A stretch of DNA of 64,000 nt from Xylocopa sonorina (lineage: Eukaryota; Arthropoda; Insecta; Hymenoptera; Apidae), in contig NC_135202.1 in NCBI RefSeq assembly GCF_050948175.1, positions 6,076,001-6,140,000 of the forward strand, in the 5' to 3' direction. A program made the translations under genes and the position numbers. Below are positions 22,815 through 36,660 of the stretch, one piece after another. A model generated the notes under the pieces. The model saw only the letters and a list, made by a program, of their open reading frames with translations. It made no database searches and was not told the origin of the DNA. Positions within the stretch are counted from its first letter, which is position 1, and each line of letters opens with the position of its first letter.

Positions 22815-25800
22815 CTGCAATACAAACTGCCTGTAGCATTTTACCCACGTGTGAAAACTTACAGACTGCGTTATGCAAATCGCTCTCGTTTCTACGCTCG
22901 AAAAGCACTTCTTGCTCAAGCTCTGTAATTATCGGTCATAAATCAAACGGCGAGGACAATTATTAAAACATAATTCAATCGGTAAGCGCGTTACAAAAAC
23001 GTAAATCGTCGCATTATGTTTGCGACAATTGCTTCAGTAAGATCGATTTTGTAGAACTTTGAGGGAAATAAATGATTCTTGGAAGGCGATTCTATTACAT
23101 TGTGTTAAACGCTGAAAATAGAACTTTAAAATATCGCGACTTAAGAATTCACGACGGCAGTTTTGCTCGTTTTTAATCGTTCCGTTCGTACAGGCAGTCG
23201 ACAATTTTTCTGAAGCAGAGAAACGGGAATGAAAATTGCCAACTGGACGCGAAACACGTTCGTTCCTAGCAAACAGGTCGATCGGACGTTCTTAAGTAAC
23301 CCGGCATTCCTCAGTTCTGGATTTCTTCAGCGCACGATTGAAACCTCGAGCGAACGCAGGCTCTCCGCTTAGAAAGGGTTAAAACGCGTGGAGTCGACGT
23401 GGATGAAGCGTGGAACAACTTTCTCTCTCCCTCTGACACTCTCGTAATCAACCACTTACACCAAATGCCCTTACAATCTATTTTCATCGAGCACCACTTA
23501 TTTGCATTTATATAATAATCGTTTGTCGTAACATTAATATATTTAACAAGTCATTAACTTTTTCAACGCGAAAAAAGATTGATTCCGCAAATTATAATTG
23601 CTACGAGTGCGAGGAAAATAATTATATAATCCGTTTTTTTACTTTAAATCGTATAATTGATAGTCTCATCGGATGTCAAACGATGTCTAAGTGAAAAATA
23701 TCGCAGAGTCATCGATTCGTGAAGATATTTCGGAAACTGCTGTAATTGAAAGGAGGAAAAGTTATTAGTCTCGTCGAAGATAGTTAAATAAAGACTTCAC
23801 CAGCGAAACGTCACTTCTTCTTGTGTATCTACACGCGTGTACTCTTTGCATACGTTTTATTACCGTTTCGTGCGTGGAACGGGTTTGGCCGTCGTTAAGC
23901 ACATATCTCTCATCGCTTCAAAAGGGCTCCGCAATGGGAATCTAGGACTAGCGATCACGTAATACCAAACAGACTGCCTTAAGAAGGAATTTCACCAAGG
24001 CTATCGAGTTTGCTCCTCCGCTGGACGATGCAAGCAGCGTTTTCTTCTTACAAAATGTACTTCTCGCGGCTTTTCCACGATTTTATATGAATCCGGCTAC
24101 TCTCTCGACTGTTTTTCTTCGCAAACTCACTTGTTCTATGCAAATTTATTATTTAGATAAAATAATCCTAGTTTTTATATTTTTTTATATCCCTCCGATT
24201 AATGCTTCGTCATAATAGTATTCAAATTTTTTTCAGCAAAGAATTTAGTCAGAATGTCCATTTGATATTTAAATAAAATTCAAGCGTACAATCGCATTCA
24301 TCACCACGAACGGGAGCTCAGAGTCTCTTAGATACATAAATTACAATAACCGGTGGTCGTAATCCGAGGTTTCAAAATTATAATTAAGAAACACATCGGA
24401 ATATTTATTCCAGCTGCCGTTAAGCCATCGAAACAAGTGAAAATTATAATCTCGATAGCACGGATAATTGTTCGAGCAATAAATCACTCGTAATGTTTTT
24501 TTTTTTCACGTTCACACGTCCGTCTGAGAGCACCCACTCTTCGACGTTCGATAAATCCATGCCTTCGATCACACGCGTACAAAATATCTAACGATGGTCA
24601 CATTTTTTCTACATGGCCGATCGAAAGGTTTGCTACAACCTTTTTTTCTTTTTTTTTTTTTATTTACCAGCGTACCGTTCCGTAACACATTCACTGAATC
24701 GATCGACGCACCGGCAGCAGGAGAGTTCGATGACGTCGAAACGGGTAAGCCTGGGTCCAAACAGGTTTCACGCGGGCCCCGCTGAATCGACCTTAGCGAT
24801 TCCAAGCGGTTCACTCCTCCTGATCGATGTCGTTCGCCACGGTGGTCCCCGTCTGATTATCATTCAGTGCATCGCCCGTGAGATGTACATTATCGTGGCC
24901 ATGTGACACGAATCCGTAACCGTGCTCCTGTAACCGTAATTACGCGATCCCGCTGCGGAGACTGGGCGAGCGATACCATTGACGCTGGGATTTAAACAAA
25001 GTTGACGACCTCTGAGGAATTTCTGGTGTACCTTTTATTTCTTTTTTTTTCTAAAAATTATCTGCATTGATACGTTGATTTTTTAAGACAGTAGATATTT
25101 TATATCGATGATGCTACCAATAGTAAAAATTAGGATACCTCGAGTTTTGGGCTTCATTGGATAATTGCTTGAAGATTTCTATGCGAAGAGAAAGAGGCTC
25201 TTGGTTGTTCGAATGGCTTTAGATTTAGTTCTAAAGAGGAGATGAAATAGATATCTCGTCTTTGTTACAGGTTAGTTAACTTCGAGTGTCTACAATTAGT
25301 TCTGCAGGTTATGAAACAGCTATTACCTAATGTCGCCATCAAATCTCTCGTATCGATTACGTTTCCCGTCTCCTGTCGTTACTTTCGATTCCGCTTCTAG
25401 AGGCGTTGATAAAACCTGATTATCAACGGAATCGAAGTTTTTGCGACGATTGTTCTTATTATTTTTCTTTTTTTTCTTTAATTACTTTTAGTGTACGCGT
25501 GCGTTAACGGCGGACGTTGTCAGGAAGTGATCACGTTGGTCGCGCGTGGAAAAATTACACTTTTCCTGCTTCCTCGATGCGTGCTCGCGAAGAAAGAGCA
25601 TAATTCGATCGCGATACGATCGCCGCGGTGCACGATGCAAAGCGATCTAGGAAAAAGCGGAACTTGCACGCTATTGAACCGATTTAGCCGGTGATAACGC
25701 AGCACTGGTTGCGTTTGAGTCTCCGCACTTTCTCACGATTAATTTCGATTCCTTTTTTTCGATCGTCGTTTCACGCATTTTGCACGCCAGTTGTAAACAC

Positions 25801-28112
25801 TTTCACCTTGTTTAATCAGCGTGTATTTTTGTCCGCTCAACGCCCAAACGTATGAACATCCCTTCGTATAAGCGCTCGTAACCGTACACATACGATAATT
25901 ACCAAAGAATTTCAAGAAACGAGTTTTAATCGAAATAGAGGTGAAATTTAAAAAAATTTCAAGATATCTCGCAGAATATCCAGATGAACTTCGTTTTGCC
26001 ACGATTTACCCCGATTTTGGACACTCGAGTCACCAGAGCGTTCGACTCTTTCAGCGACGCTCGAAAGCTAACGGAGACTCGAAGACGATGAACCTCGAAC
26101 TACTGCAGTCTCGTGGACGAGCGTTCGAGGAGGTTGACCTGGAGTTACACTTTTTCACACGACGCTGAGACCTACTACAATCACGCCCACCTCGTTCAGA
26201 ATTGGCAAGGATGGTAACGAGCGTGCGTCATCGGATTGTTTACAAAAGTATTTTCAAAATCTGCATGTAATCCTTTCAGAAGTCGATACCAGCAGATACG
26301 AAGAGTATAATATTTTTACGATTCTGACACTGTTTAAATTAACATCTATTTAGAATATATAAATAAGCATCAGCTCGATCGTACTAACTATCCCTAGCTA
26401 CAGATATTCATCTTGGAATCTCATATCAACGCGTACGAATCGAATACTTTGGAAATATCCTTTTACGTAAAACAAAATGCCATTTTTTGGGAGTGATACG
26501 AGAATCTTTAAAAATAAAATTTATTCGCATTCGATTTGAGTCTTCTTCGTTGACTCTCATTTGTGGATAGCACACGCAACAAGTTGCCCTTATAACGGTA
26601 GAACATCCGCTTGTTAGCTGAATGTATGCGTGGAACTGGTCCTGCTTACACGTGAAATGCACGTGCATGTACAATTGGAGGATTTGTGTTAGACAAAGGT
26701 GGTTATTTTATTTGCAAACCGTTGTGCAACTGCGTCTTCGACGAATAAACGTTTGTTCACTTGGCAAAGATCGTTATCCTTTTCTAGTTGTAAAACAATT
26801 CCAATTGTGGAGCTTGCAATGTACATTGATACCACAGCATTTATCAACGAGAAAAGGTGAAACCTTCATCGATGAACAGATGGCGTTAATGAAAATTAAT
26901 GCACCGAGATAAACTACTCGTGTTTCGATAAAGTTAATTACTATTCAAGAATGAAATATATTGGTATGCGTGTATAAAGCATTCACGAACACGAGAACCG
27001 AACGCACGATCCGCAGTCGTGTAACAGTCGTTAAGTGCAAAATTATGTAATTTATCACCATATGTATATTTAATTATTTTAATTCTTTTCTTTCATCGAA
27101 TAAAAGAAATGTAAGCCTGCGTTGGTTTGAAAAACCAAACGACGAATGCTGAATAGACAGCGATCCCTTAATAAAGATTTAAATCTGACAATATTCGAAG
27201 ATCCTAAAACGAAATATATGATATTTGTAAAATGTGTAATAATTAAGAATACACCTGATGGGAATCGTCAGCTCGCATCGAGCCATAAAACGTCAATTAG
27301 TTACTCATTATTATAAATTCCTTAAAACAACACGTTAGCGCAGATGAAAATTAAACTTAAATAAAACCTCGAACGCAACCCATTTAGTCGATCACTCGCA
27401 CACTAAATTATTTCAAATTGAATGTAAAATTCCTCGAAGTGCAACAGCATCTCTAATTTGTTGTAATCGAGTAGACATATTTATCTGATCGAGGGGAGAA
27501 CGGCGTCCATTTAAGAAGCGATTCTGCCCTAACCAAATCCAATATAAACAGAGAGTCATTCACAATTGCACCTGCAACGACGGACGCTTACGCAAAGGCT
27601 TAATGACAAGCTAACGACGAATTCATGCGAGGCAACAATTTACGCGGTGCACGCGTGTCGTTGTCCCCGTTACGAACGATCCTGGGTCTGTCTACCTGGA
27701 GTGAACGTACATAATTCCCGACGCTAACTGGAGCGCGTCTTAAGGTAAATAAACGGCCGTTTCTTAAATCCAACCACCACGAATTACGTTCCACGGTTTT
27801 TCGACAGGAACTCTGCTCTCTACGCGTGTACCACGGACTAAGGCCGTTGCGAAACACCGCCATCTTGATTTTTAGAGTGCCCTGTAAGCAGTAGCTACGG
27901 GTACGTTGAATTGACCTTTAAAATATTCTGTAGATTCGAGCTGTGAATTGGATGAAGAGAGAGAATAAAAAATTAGAATAATTAGTGATTAGAAAGGAAG
28001 TTGGGACGACGAGCTGTGATTAATGATGATTAGGAGACACGATCAGCAGGATGGACGCTGAGGGAGGTGGAAGTTACGCAAGGTGAACGCGTAACATTTT
28101 TCTATGTTAGTA
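22815..28112. other. Gene-poor region upstream of the minus-strand ABCH gene
   Basis: No coding region is supported. Expected content is the 5' flank or leader intron of the transporter. A stretch at about 24690-25000 has balanced composition and open frames on both strands but no recognisable product. A minus-strand frame at 27600-27863 starts at an ATG in good context and gives 87 arginine-rich residues; I see no family and treat it as chance. Poly-T tracts occur near 24500 and 24640-24660. Confidence 0.4.
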
Positions 28113-28824
28113 CAGCTGGCCCTAATACAACACGGCATCTCATAACACAGTTTCGCTATAACACGACTCGTAAATTGCGAGAACCCTTCTACAACACGAT
28201 AAGAAAACTGCAAAAACCTTTGTAAAACACTGTACTTTTACAGCCGCTGCGAGACTTGCTGTTCTAAAGATCGTGCAGTGAATAATTTAACGTTAAAAAA
28301 ATTACAAGAAGGCCTAAGCTTAGCTGAAAATCTCGAGTCATTTTTCTTGAATACAGGTACCCTTCCACTGGAAGAAGTCAAAAATTCAAAAGGGAGCTGC
28401 AAAACTGTCTAACTCCATACCAAGAAATTTACAATTATCTGGTAAAAACTAGCAAGCAAAGTACAATTACAGATTATTTAAGAGGGGAAAAGATACAAAA
28501 ACTTTAAATAAAGAAAAAAGTTCTGAGAGTGGGGCAACATCATTCCACCGAAAATACGTTCTCTGTTGATTATACTGAGCAGTGACGACGAAGAAATTCA
28601 TTAAATTAGAGTTGCATTAGATTAAAATAATATTTTTTTTGGTTTCGTGTTTTACATACATTTATATTTTTAATAAGAATTAAGTTGCATATGTAGAATT
28701 GAAAGGAACTATTTGTTTTTAATAAGTTTTTGGAACGTAACGTCCCTTTTTGTACTAGCTCTGAGCCTCACACAACACAGCATTTTCTAGGAACCTAACT
28801 ACCGTGTTATAAGAGGGTTACCTG
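28113..28824. mobile_element. pogo/Tigger-type DNA transposon, internally deleted (712 bp)
   Basis: Both ends are flanked by TA (28111-28112 and 28825-28826), the target duplication of this superfamily. The terminal inverted repeats are CAGCTGGCCCTAATACAAC on the left and, reverse-complemented, CAGGTAACCCTCTTATAAC on the right, each followed by ACGG. A degraded frame at about 28270-28500 reads LKKLQEGLSLAENLESFF and then, after frame breaks, a segment resembling the C-terminal tail of Tigger transposases (a helical segment before a disordered tail). Most of the transposase, including the catalytic region, is absent. It is a dead, deleted copy. Confidence 0.7.
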
Positions 28825-28832
28825 TATGTTGA

Positions 28833-29702
28833 CTGGCTAGATTAGTCAATATGTTCAGTAGTAACGTTGCTTTCTTACGTTTCACGGTGGAGGACGTGAA
28901 AACGTTTCGTGATGCTGGCTCAGATTTGTAGAAAGATTAGTGCGGTTAGTGTGGACGGTTCTAAGGTGTCTGTTACATACGTTCCACGACATAAGCCCGC
29001 TAAACCAGATTTCTATTATTCTTTTGTATCTGTTACTACTGATGTAAAGGAAAAAATCCCTTTGGATATTGGTGGATGATTTAATTTTTACTGCGATCAA
29101 TTAAGTTTAAAGTAGCACTCTAAAGTTGTTTATTTGTTTATCCTTCAATTCCTTAATTGGCTAGCTTGTTGCCTCGAATAGAAAAGAAAACTGTTTTTAT
29201 TGGGGCGAATGAAAAGGTTAGGTCTCAATTAATTTTGATTGATCATTTCATCAATTAGATACTTAATATTGAAAGTATGTATTTACATCGATCAGCATTG
29301 ACAGACTAAATGAATAATTTAGTTACCGCTCCAGCGTTATTCTTAGCTTAGACTTTGTGAGTTGACGTAAACACCTGTGTTCCTCGATCAGACTTCCAAT
29401 TTCCTTCGAAAACTCTTTTAAACAAATTTACTGCCGCAATATATGATAGTGTCGCATCGTTTTATTGTAATGTCAAACGGTTACCCTTTTAATTTAACCA
29501 ACTTCGTGAAATGTTCAACACTTTCTAGAAACGGCAAGCGGACGAAAGCGCCAGTCATTTTCCACATCATCGTCTCTCCTATGTAACAAACGCCCTAGAA
29601 TCGTCCAGACTAACCGCACTAATCTTTTTATAAATCTGAACCAGCATCACGATAGGCAAGAAAGTAACGTTACTACTAAACATAGTAACCAATCCAGCAG
29701 GC
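28833..29702. repeat. Large inverted repeat with ~125-150 bp arms
   Basis: The left arm (about 28833-28985) and right arm (about 29577-29702) are reverse complements over their length; for example GATTAGTGCGGTTAGT at about 28936 on the plus strand matches the minus strand at about 29610-29625. The left arm carries an extra ~25 bp that is itself a small hairpin (ACGTTTCACG ... CGTGAAAACGT). The ~590-bp spacer shows no coding content. The repeat begins within ten bases of the Tigger-type element. It may be a separate foldback element. Confidence 0.6.
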
Positions 29703-32700
29703 TGACATTCCCATTTCCGGCATGAGACGGTGCAACATGCATCTCAAAAAAAGATGAATAATCCTTGCGTTGCCATTTTATTTAAATTAGAGATTCACGA
29801 TATTATTGATATAAACACGCATGATATATCAACTGATTCATCGATAGAATTAATTTCCGTCGTGCGATCGCAGAAAATCGTAGCAAAAAGAAAATAACAA
29901 ACAAATAGTGAGAAGAATGACGAGCTTCGAGAACAAAGTGCCAACAATAAGTGCGAGTACTTATAAAAGGAATCCAAAAGAAGTATCCTGCCAGATGAAC
30001 GTTTGATTTATCACTAAATCTATAAAAATGATCGAAATAATCATCTGGTAACTTCTGGTAAAGCAATTTTAGAAACTTCCTACAACTTTCTTCTTCTAAA
30101 AGATATTAGTACACTGTTGCCTCCTCCTTCCTAACGATCTACACTTTTTTCGCAACGAATTGTTAACGGTCCCAGGATTAAGAAACCTGGACAACGCGGC
30201 CGTGGGAGCCCACGTGGCCAATTGGCAACGAAAATAGGCGATTATAGAAAGTAAATTCGCGGCGGAGAAATTCCACGTCGTAAGAACGATTCTGGGCAGC
30301 ATCTCTCGCTGCGATCGGTCGTGGACGCTTTTCGACCGTGTTCTGGGACTGATTTTTGTGCGACTTTCGTGGCCGTCGGCTCGTTGGATGAAAGTAAAGG
30401 TAAGTGGACAACGGAACAGGTTCGACACTCCACGCGAACGGTGACCTTTTGCAAAAGTACGCGCGCGCTTCCGTTGCGGATGAAACGAATTGTTCTCCAG
30501 GAAGCTAGCGCATGCCTGGCGATTTTCAAAAGCACGCGTCTAGAATTCTACTCGAGAACATCGCGAAACTCCCAATGACAGAATTGTAATAAAAGTTTAT
30601 TTCATTTTTCGAAGGTACACTCGCCACATTTCTGCATATCGAAATAAATTCAACAGTTGTGGCATCGAAAAGAATTTATTTTTGCAAAATTTGCATTTTC
30701 CGAATTTTTATAGCTTATTAAATCTTCGATCTTAGAATGATTCTGTCACGAGAGGGACCAGATCGTTCATCAAAAGAGGCTGAGGTGTGTGTTTCGTAAA
30801 AAATGGATTATATTCTGGTAAATTTATTCCGTAAAATCCAGAGAAATGTCTTCGGTCACGGAATTAATTTCAAACATTTCGATGAGACTCTCATAATTAA
30901 TGCCACTTATCAGAAGAATATTTGATAATTCATGAGAAACATTTATTTAAAGATTGTTCTATTCGATGCACGACCTCGATTAATAAATCATGCTAAGCGA
31001 ATGCGGTAGCAAAAGCAAATGCAAAGAGTTGTTTACTCAAAATGCAAAAGTTCTGCATAAAAACCTATATTAATAACTGATGAAAACAAATCAAACGAAG
31101 GGAAACAGGTTCTCCTCGACTGTTCTCCAGCGATCCAGCTCACGAACGAATATGAGAATGAAGAGAAGACGTTCACATACGACATATATGCTCTCCCACT
31201 CGTTAGTATGAGCTAATCAAACTAAGCACCACATTGATCCTCGTAATTGTCACGAATCACACTGTTCTCCGTAGTGTAACTGCATTTTCCGGAAATAAGC
31301 TGGTACAAATATTTCTTTCTGCTAATCGAAATGTTAACAGTACCACTTTATATCAACTGTAATCGTTAAAATATGAAATTCGTGTAAACTGTGACAATTA
31401 GCGTTACGACGTTGGACAATACGGTTCACGATACGTTTGTTATCGCAGACGTAAGCGAAAAAATGTTTCTGTCGCCAACAGTTTTGTTTTATTAAGAATT
31501 TCGCACAACGTCAAGGCGTCTCGCGTTCCAATCAGCGAAATACAATTACACTGGTGGCTCTCGAAGAGTTCCACAGGTAAGATCACAAGTAACGATCGTA
31601 CTCCAAATTAATGATCGAGACGATTCTAAGATTCGTTTTTTCAACGAGAATGTTGTCACGCGTAAACCTGAACCGACATTTTAAACTACATTTACTGAGG
31701 ATTTTAACACACCCAATTAGACTCTCGTTGTAAAAATAATTGCAGAAACACTTTAGTATGATGTAATTGTATACTTGCATGCATAAAAATAGACATGGAA
31801 TTATCATAATCGATATGGAGTTCATAAACTAACTATTAATATTAATATGCATAAGACTATGGTGATACCAAAATGAAGTGAAGTCGAAGTGGATTATGTT
31901 ACACGCAATTCGCATTAAAATGCCAGGATGAATAAACAATCTGTAATATTAGTGCATAAAAGATTATGAAAATATGAATAGTTATCTCATTCTTTTTCGA
32001 TAGTGCAAGTGTTTTCGATTCTTATTGCGAGGATGGTTCTTAGAAGAGTATTGCATAATGGATGAAACGAGGAAGAGAGTATTTGACTAAGCAGTCTATT
32101 CATGGTAGACTGAAGCTGGAGGCCGCAAATATTATTTAAGATCATGGAAAACGACGGGACATCAACGCTCCAATTGATTTCCTATCGAACGCTTTCGTAT
32201 CGGATAGTGAAAACGTAATGGCACTTGCATCGTTCGCGATACAACACTGTGCGAAAGTGTCGAGTTATTTGCGAGCAAAATGGTCAGTATTTATTAACGA
32301 TTCGCACGATTTCATTAGTTAAACTATTGAACTAAAAAAAGTTTTCACTATCAATATTAGCAACCGTATCAGACCATAAATATTCATTAATTTGCAACAA
32401 CATTCATTTTCTGCTCTTTTTTCTAGAGGCATGTGGAATTATTCATTTAGTTATAAAAACAGATTCAACATTTCCTGCACTTTTTATTCGGACGATTACA
32501 AGAACGTATATTTGTTTTTCACTTACTTTTTCTGTTTCGAGACTCGTTGCGTTGTTGCTCGTTATAATTCATTTTGAAATATATATTAATCAAGGTTTCG
32601 TGTGTTTTATGCCTGCTAAAAGATCTATGAACTATAATATCGTCAGTGATTAAGAGTGAAGGGAACGATAAAAAATGGAAGTTCTCTGTAATAATAGTAC

Positions 32701-34543
32701 AAAATATATATTTTGTCTTGCGAAATGGTATTTTAATAGCACTGCAATTATATTTTCATGTAGATACGTCTAATAAACGTACGAGACGTTTAATTACCGT
32801 CGTAAAGTCTACAACAGATGGCTTGGAACTTTTGCACATCGCTGTACCTACGCGCAGTGGCAAACAGAACTTTGAATCTATTGTATAATGTTTGTTCTGT
32901 TTATTTCAAACATTGTCCCGCTAAGAAAGCGAGACGAAGAAGCGGAAGGTTTCTTCCTGCGCGAGTCGAAATTCGAGGCGTTGAAATCGAAAGCTCGAAA
33001 CTTGCCGCCAATTTCGATTTCGCGGCGGACTTTTCGACGAATTTTTATGTACACGAAACCACTTCGTCGCGTGATCAAAAATAATTCGAATTTCTCTCAG
33101 AGAAAATACTTTTATCTATTTTTATTTCTCGCGCAGAATTTTACACTGAATGATTTTTTCATTAATTTTGAAGAATTCTTTTACTGTCTCTCCGTAGAGC
33201 TCATTTAATCATTCTGGATATTATTCTGTAATTGTGAAATGTCTTTACGAAGCATTTGCATAATGTTTTCGGAATATTCGTATGCAAATGTTTCCTAAAA
33301 ATATTTTACAGTTACAAAATAACGTCGAAATTGATTACATTATTATCCAGGATGACGCATAGCCTCGAACCAATAAAGGCTAACATCGATCATATTGCTA
33401 TAATAGAGTATGATCGATTGATTTATTGGAACTTGTATCGCTTTCATTCAATAATTGCAATCTCCTCGAATCAAGTGTTTTATCTGATGCATTTCTTAAT
33501 CTGCATGCACATTCCAAGAAGTTAAACAACTCGTTACAAGATAAGAACTGCTGGAAGGAAGGAGCACATGATGCTCACTCAGATTCCAAAGCTTGATAAA
33601 GTAAATTCGATCGAGAAGGGTAGTTTTCGCGTGTTTTTCAAAAAATTATCATAAAATCTACACAATTTCCTCATTCGACGTAATATCTAACAGATTGTAT
33701 ACTACGACCAGGGATTAAGTAACACATTGAGGAGCCCCTTTCTTGCTTCTTTTATCGTTATGCAACATCACTTAAAGATTCTCCAGAAATTATAGCCAGC
33801 CATCTTATCGAAACGGTATAATCAACTGGACCACTGAGTTCTTCCTTCAAATTTCAGGGTACAGAACAAGATTTGCGATTTAAGTGATGGCTGGCTTAAC
33901 TACCCTCTTCCTTCTTCCTATTGTTGCGCAATATCTTCAAGCGTTCTTCAGAGATTGAAGTTTGACGAAGCATTGACGAAACTAAGCATTGTGTCGTAAA
34001 AAGTACGCGAGAAACAGCAGAAACAAGCTGAAACTGAAGACTTGCAAGATTCTAACGAGAAACAGCAGAAACAAGCTAAAACTAAAGATTTGTAAAACTC
34101 CAGCGATTTACCCGAATCCCAAGAGTTTCGATCTTTCTTCTCCAAAAAAATGTCTCTTTCCAAACTGGAATTCGAAGCTGATCACCTTGCGTCATACCGG
34201 TTTGGTGGACATAAAACGTCCACGAAAAAAGAGAAAAGCAACAAGAAAAATCCAGATAATAATTCTAACGATCCCCGGAACACTCGATTATCTCTTCAAA
34301 ACTACAATAACATCAATTTTTGACATCTCTTCTTTTCCTCGCGGCAAACGGAAACGTAATTTCCAGTAGAAAGAAGAAAAAAGCGAAAGAAAGTTTCAAA
34401 CGAGCCACGAAAACCAGGCGCGAGAGGTGTAAAAAACGAAAAGAAGAAAATTAGTTGCATAATTTTCGCGGCACGCTCGAGCAAGCGTGCTTGTAAAGCG
34501 GATCGAGTGGCATTCCGACGAGGCGAACTTCCGGGCCACTTAC
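29703..34543. other. Gene-poor stretch
   Basis: No supported gene. A GC-richer block at about 30150-30560 has open frames on both strands and a good plus-strand donor (AAAG|GTAAGT at 30401), which might mark an untranslated first exon, but nothing joins it. A two-copy 48-bp repeat is at 34008-34103. The rest is AT-rich without recognisable elements. Confidence 0.4.
34008..34103. repeat. Two-copy tandem repeat, 48-bp unit
   Basis: CGAGAAACAGCAGAAACAAG starts at 34008 and again at 34056, followed by similar sequence in both copies. It makes the plus-strand frame here encode a duplicated RNSRNKLKLK motif, but that frame has no ATG and is not called as a gene. Confidence 0.7.
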
Positions 34544-34740
34544 CTCTCTGTACGACGGGTCCTTCGGTTCTTGAAAGTAAAACGTAAACAATCGTGTCTT
34601 CTCTACCGAAATATCTCTCTCTGGTTGCTCACGAGCGGATGTCTCTTCCTTAGAAACCGATGTTGACTTCGCCACCAGCGAATAACAGGACACAACACGA
34701 AGAGCAAGAGACGAGCCAGGCCGCGAGACGCGCGAGGAAA
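34544..34740 (-). other. Possible first exon (leader) of a minus-strand gene, perhaps the ABCH gene
   Basis: On the minus strand a segment open in one frame (containing DISVEKTRLFTFYFQEPKD) ends at a strong donor, AGAGAG|GTAAGT (34544/34543). Immediately upstream is a CpG-rich, promoter-like block. No ATG opens the frame convincingly. The next gene on this strand is the ABCH transporter, whose first coding exon at 22.8 kb contains its own ATG, so this could be its untranslated first exon across a 12-kb intron. Another, unseen gene is possible. Confidence 0.28.
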
Positions 34741-35230
34741 TTCTAGATTCGCGTCTCTTCTTTTTTCTTCGTTTCCCTCGCTGGTCCTATCTCGAGACAG
34801 ACTCTACCTCGTGCACGCAACTTTCTCGAGTTTCTTCACGAGTCGAACACTTTTCTCCTCTCGCGCGAGCTGAATCGAGCCTATTTCTTCTTCTCGCGGT
34901 GTGTTTCGCGCGTTTAGTCGAGAAATCGGCACCGTGTCTCAGTCGTCCAGCGCGTCGAGGATCGTCCTCGTTCACGCGTCACTGTGCGAGCATCACGTTC
35001 GACGATCCTGGTTGAAATGTGTGCACGGCTGACGCGTCTGTCGCGCGGAGGACGAAAGACGGCCAGGAGTCGACGGATCGGTGTAGGACGATGGCTTTAT
35101 CGAGTCCTGAAATGGCCTCGCGGACGCGCGTTTCGTGTGAACTCGATCGATGCGTACCGATCTAGACGCATATCAACGCGGAATTGATATACGAGAGGTC
35201 CCGTCTGCTCGTGGCACCGTCGAACACCTA
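34700..35230. promoter_or_regulatory. CpG-rich promoter-like island
   Basis: Base composition changes sharply to GC- and CpG-rich sequence (many CGCG and TCGCG words) between AT-rich flanks. The island lies directly upstream of the donor-bearing minus-strand segment at 34544-34740. It is a plausible transcription start region for that segment; no specific core-promoter motif could be fixed. Confidence 0.3.
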
Positions 35231-35417
35231 ACTGCCGTTAACTGCAGTTCCCTTTGGAAAATCAAGATCAAGTCTAATTGTGAGTTAGACGAGGAGGGGG
35301 ATCTATGAATCGGTATGGTGCCTCTCTGTGTGCATACATTTCAGGTGTAGAGGTACTCCTCCTTGGTGGGGGAAAGTAGCTCTTTCACTGGTTTGCTTTC
35401 GAGGTGTTCGATGGGAT

Positions 35418-35460
35418 TATGTGTGTCTGTGTGTGTGTGTGTATGTATGTGTAAATGCCT
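35418..35460. repeat. TG microsatellite
   Basis: A (TG)n run with TATG interruptions. It is surrounded by sequence without coding content (35231-36200), in which I see nothing else. Confidence 0.8.
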
Positions 35461-36660
35461 GTGTGTCCGGCCAATATGGTGGACACGGCTCAAACGTCAT
35501 GATTAATATATATAAATTAGAGATAATTAATTTCTTTAAACAGTTTCTTGTTCAGGTTTGTTCTCAGCTACGTTAGATCGAAGCGCGTTTTTTTTTGGGA
35601 ATTATTTGTATATTTTTTAGTTGTATGTATATTATAATTGTAAATTTATGGATATCGTTGAGTCGATTATTACTGTGCTACTGTGTGAGTAGAAATTTAT
35701 CGTGCATATTACGTGCTTAAATTCATGACATTTTAGTTAGTTTTTGTTTCGAGCATGTTTTGTTTTAGTATCGAACTTTAGTCCTGAAATGACTAGCACG
35801 AAGCGATGTACAGTTTTCATTATTAATTGTATGCTTTTCACACCTGATTTGAATTTACATGACCGAGCCATAGGGGAAAAACATACGAGTTCTCATGAAA
35901 ATGACAGGTACTAAATTTCAATCAAATATTATGTGTTTTACATGGCATTTCTGAATAGAAAAAACGAGAGGCTATGCATAAAAAGATTTGTTCGAATTAG
36001 GGATATTAAAATGGTACTAAAATTTTATTTAATCTCGTATACTATACTTCTTAAACTTCTATGATGTTCAATACATGCGAAATTCAAATTTAATTTCATC
36101 AGACTTTCGTAATTTCGTTCTTGAAGAAAGCTATACGTAACATTTTTACTTTAACTTTAGCTTAACTTGCATTTATTATTCCTTAGAATTTTATTTTTAC
36201 TTTTACTGAAGTTCGAGACAATATTCTTTTCTGAGTTTCACTTTTCTGAAGTGTATTTTACAAATTTCTCTCTAGATAAGATAATGGTACTTCTCGTTAC
36301 CCCTTCCGTAAAGTCCAGACTGCTGATTTTCCAAAATCTTTGATGGATTTTAGAAATTATATTATGGAATCCCGTTTCATATTGAAGTAGAGTCAGTCCT
36401 CAGCACCTTCTGTACATAGACATATACATATACACATAGAACGTATACGTATATGTAATGGAAGGTAGATGGAATTAGGGTTACAGAGATGGAAAAATTG
36501 ATTTTGCCAACTCGCGATTTTGAGAAGGGTGGGAGGTTGACGGTAGTGGGAGTGGGTGTATAAAAGCAGTGCGAGGCTGTTGAGGGTCTTTTGGCTGTTT
36601 AGACGTCGAGGTGAGAAGGTCAGGGTGTGGATGTGGTTGGTCGCTGCTGGTGGCTAGCTG

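Noticed and set aside
27600..27863. 87-codon minus-strand frame from an ATG in good context
   Set aside because: Arginine-rich, no known motif, no neighbouring exons; compatible with chance in a GC-richer patch.
33989..34369. 126-codon basic plus-strand frame with duplicated RNSRNKLKLK
   Set aside because: No ATG start and the duplication reflects a 48-bp DNA repeat.
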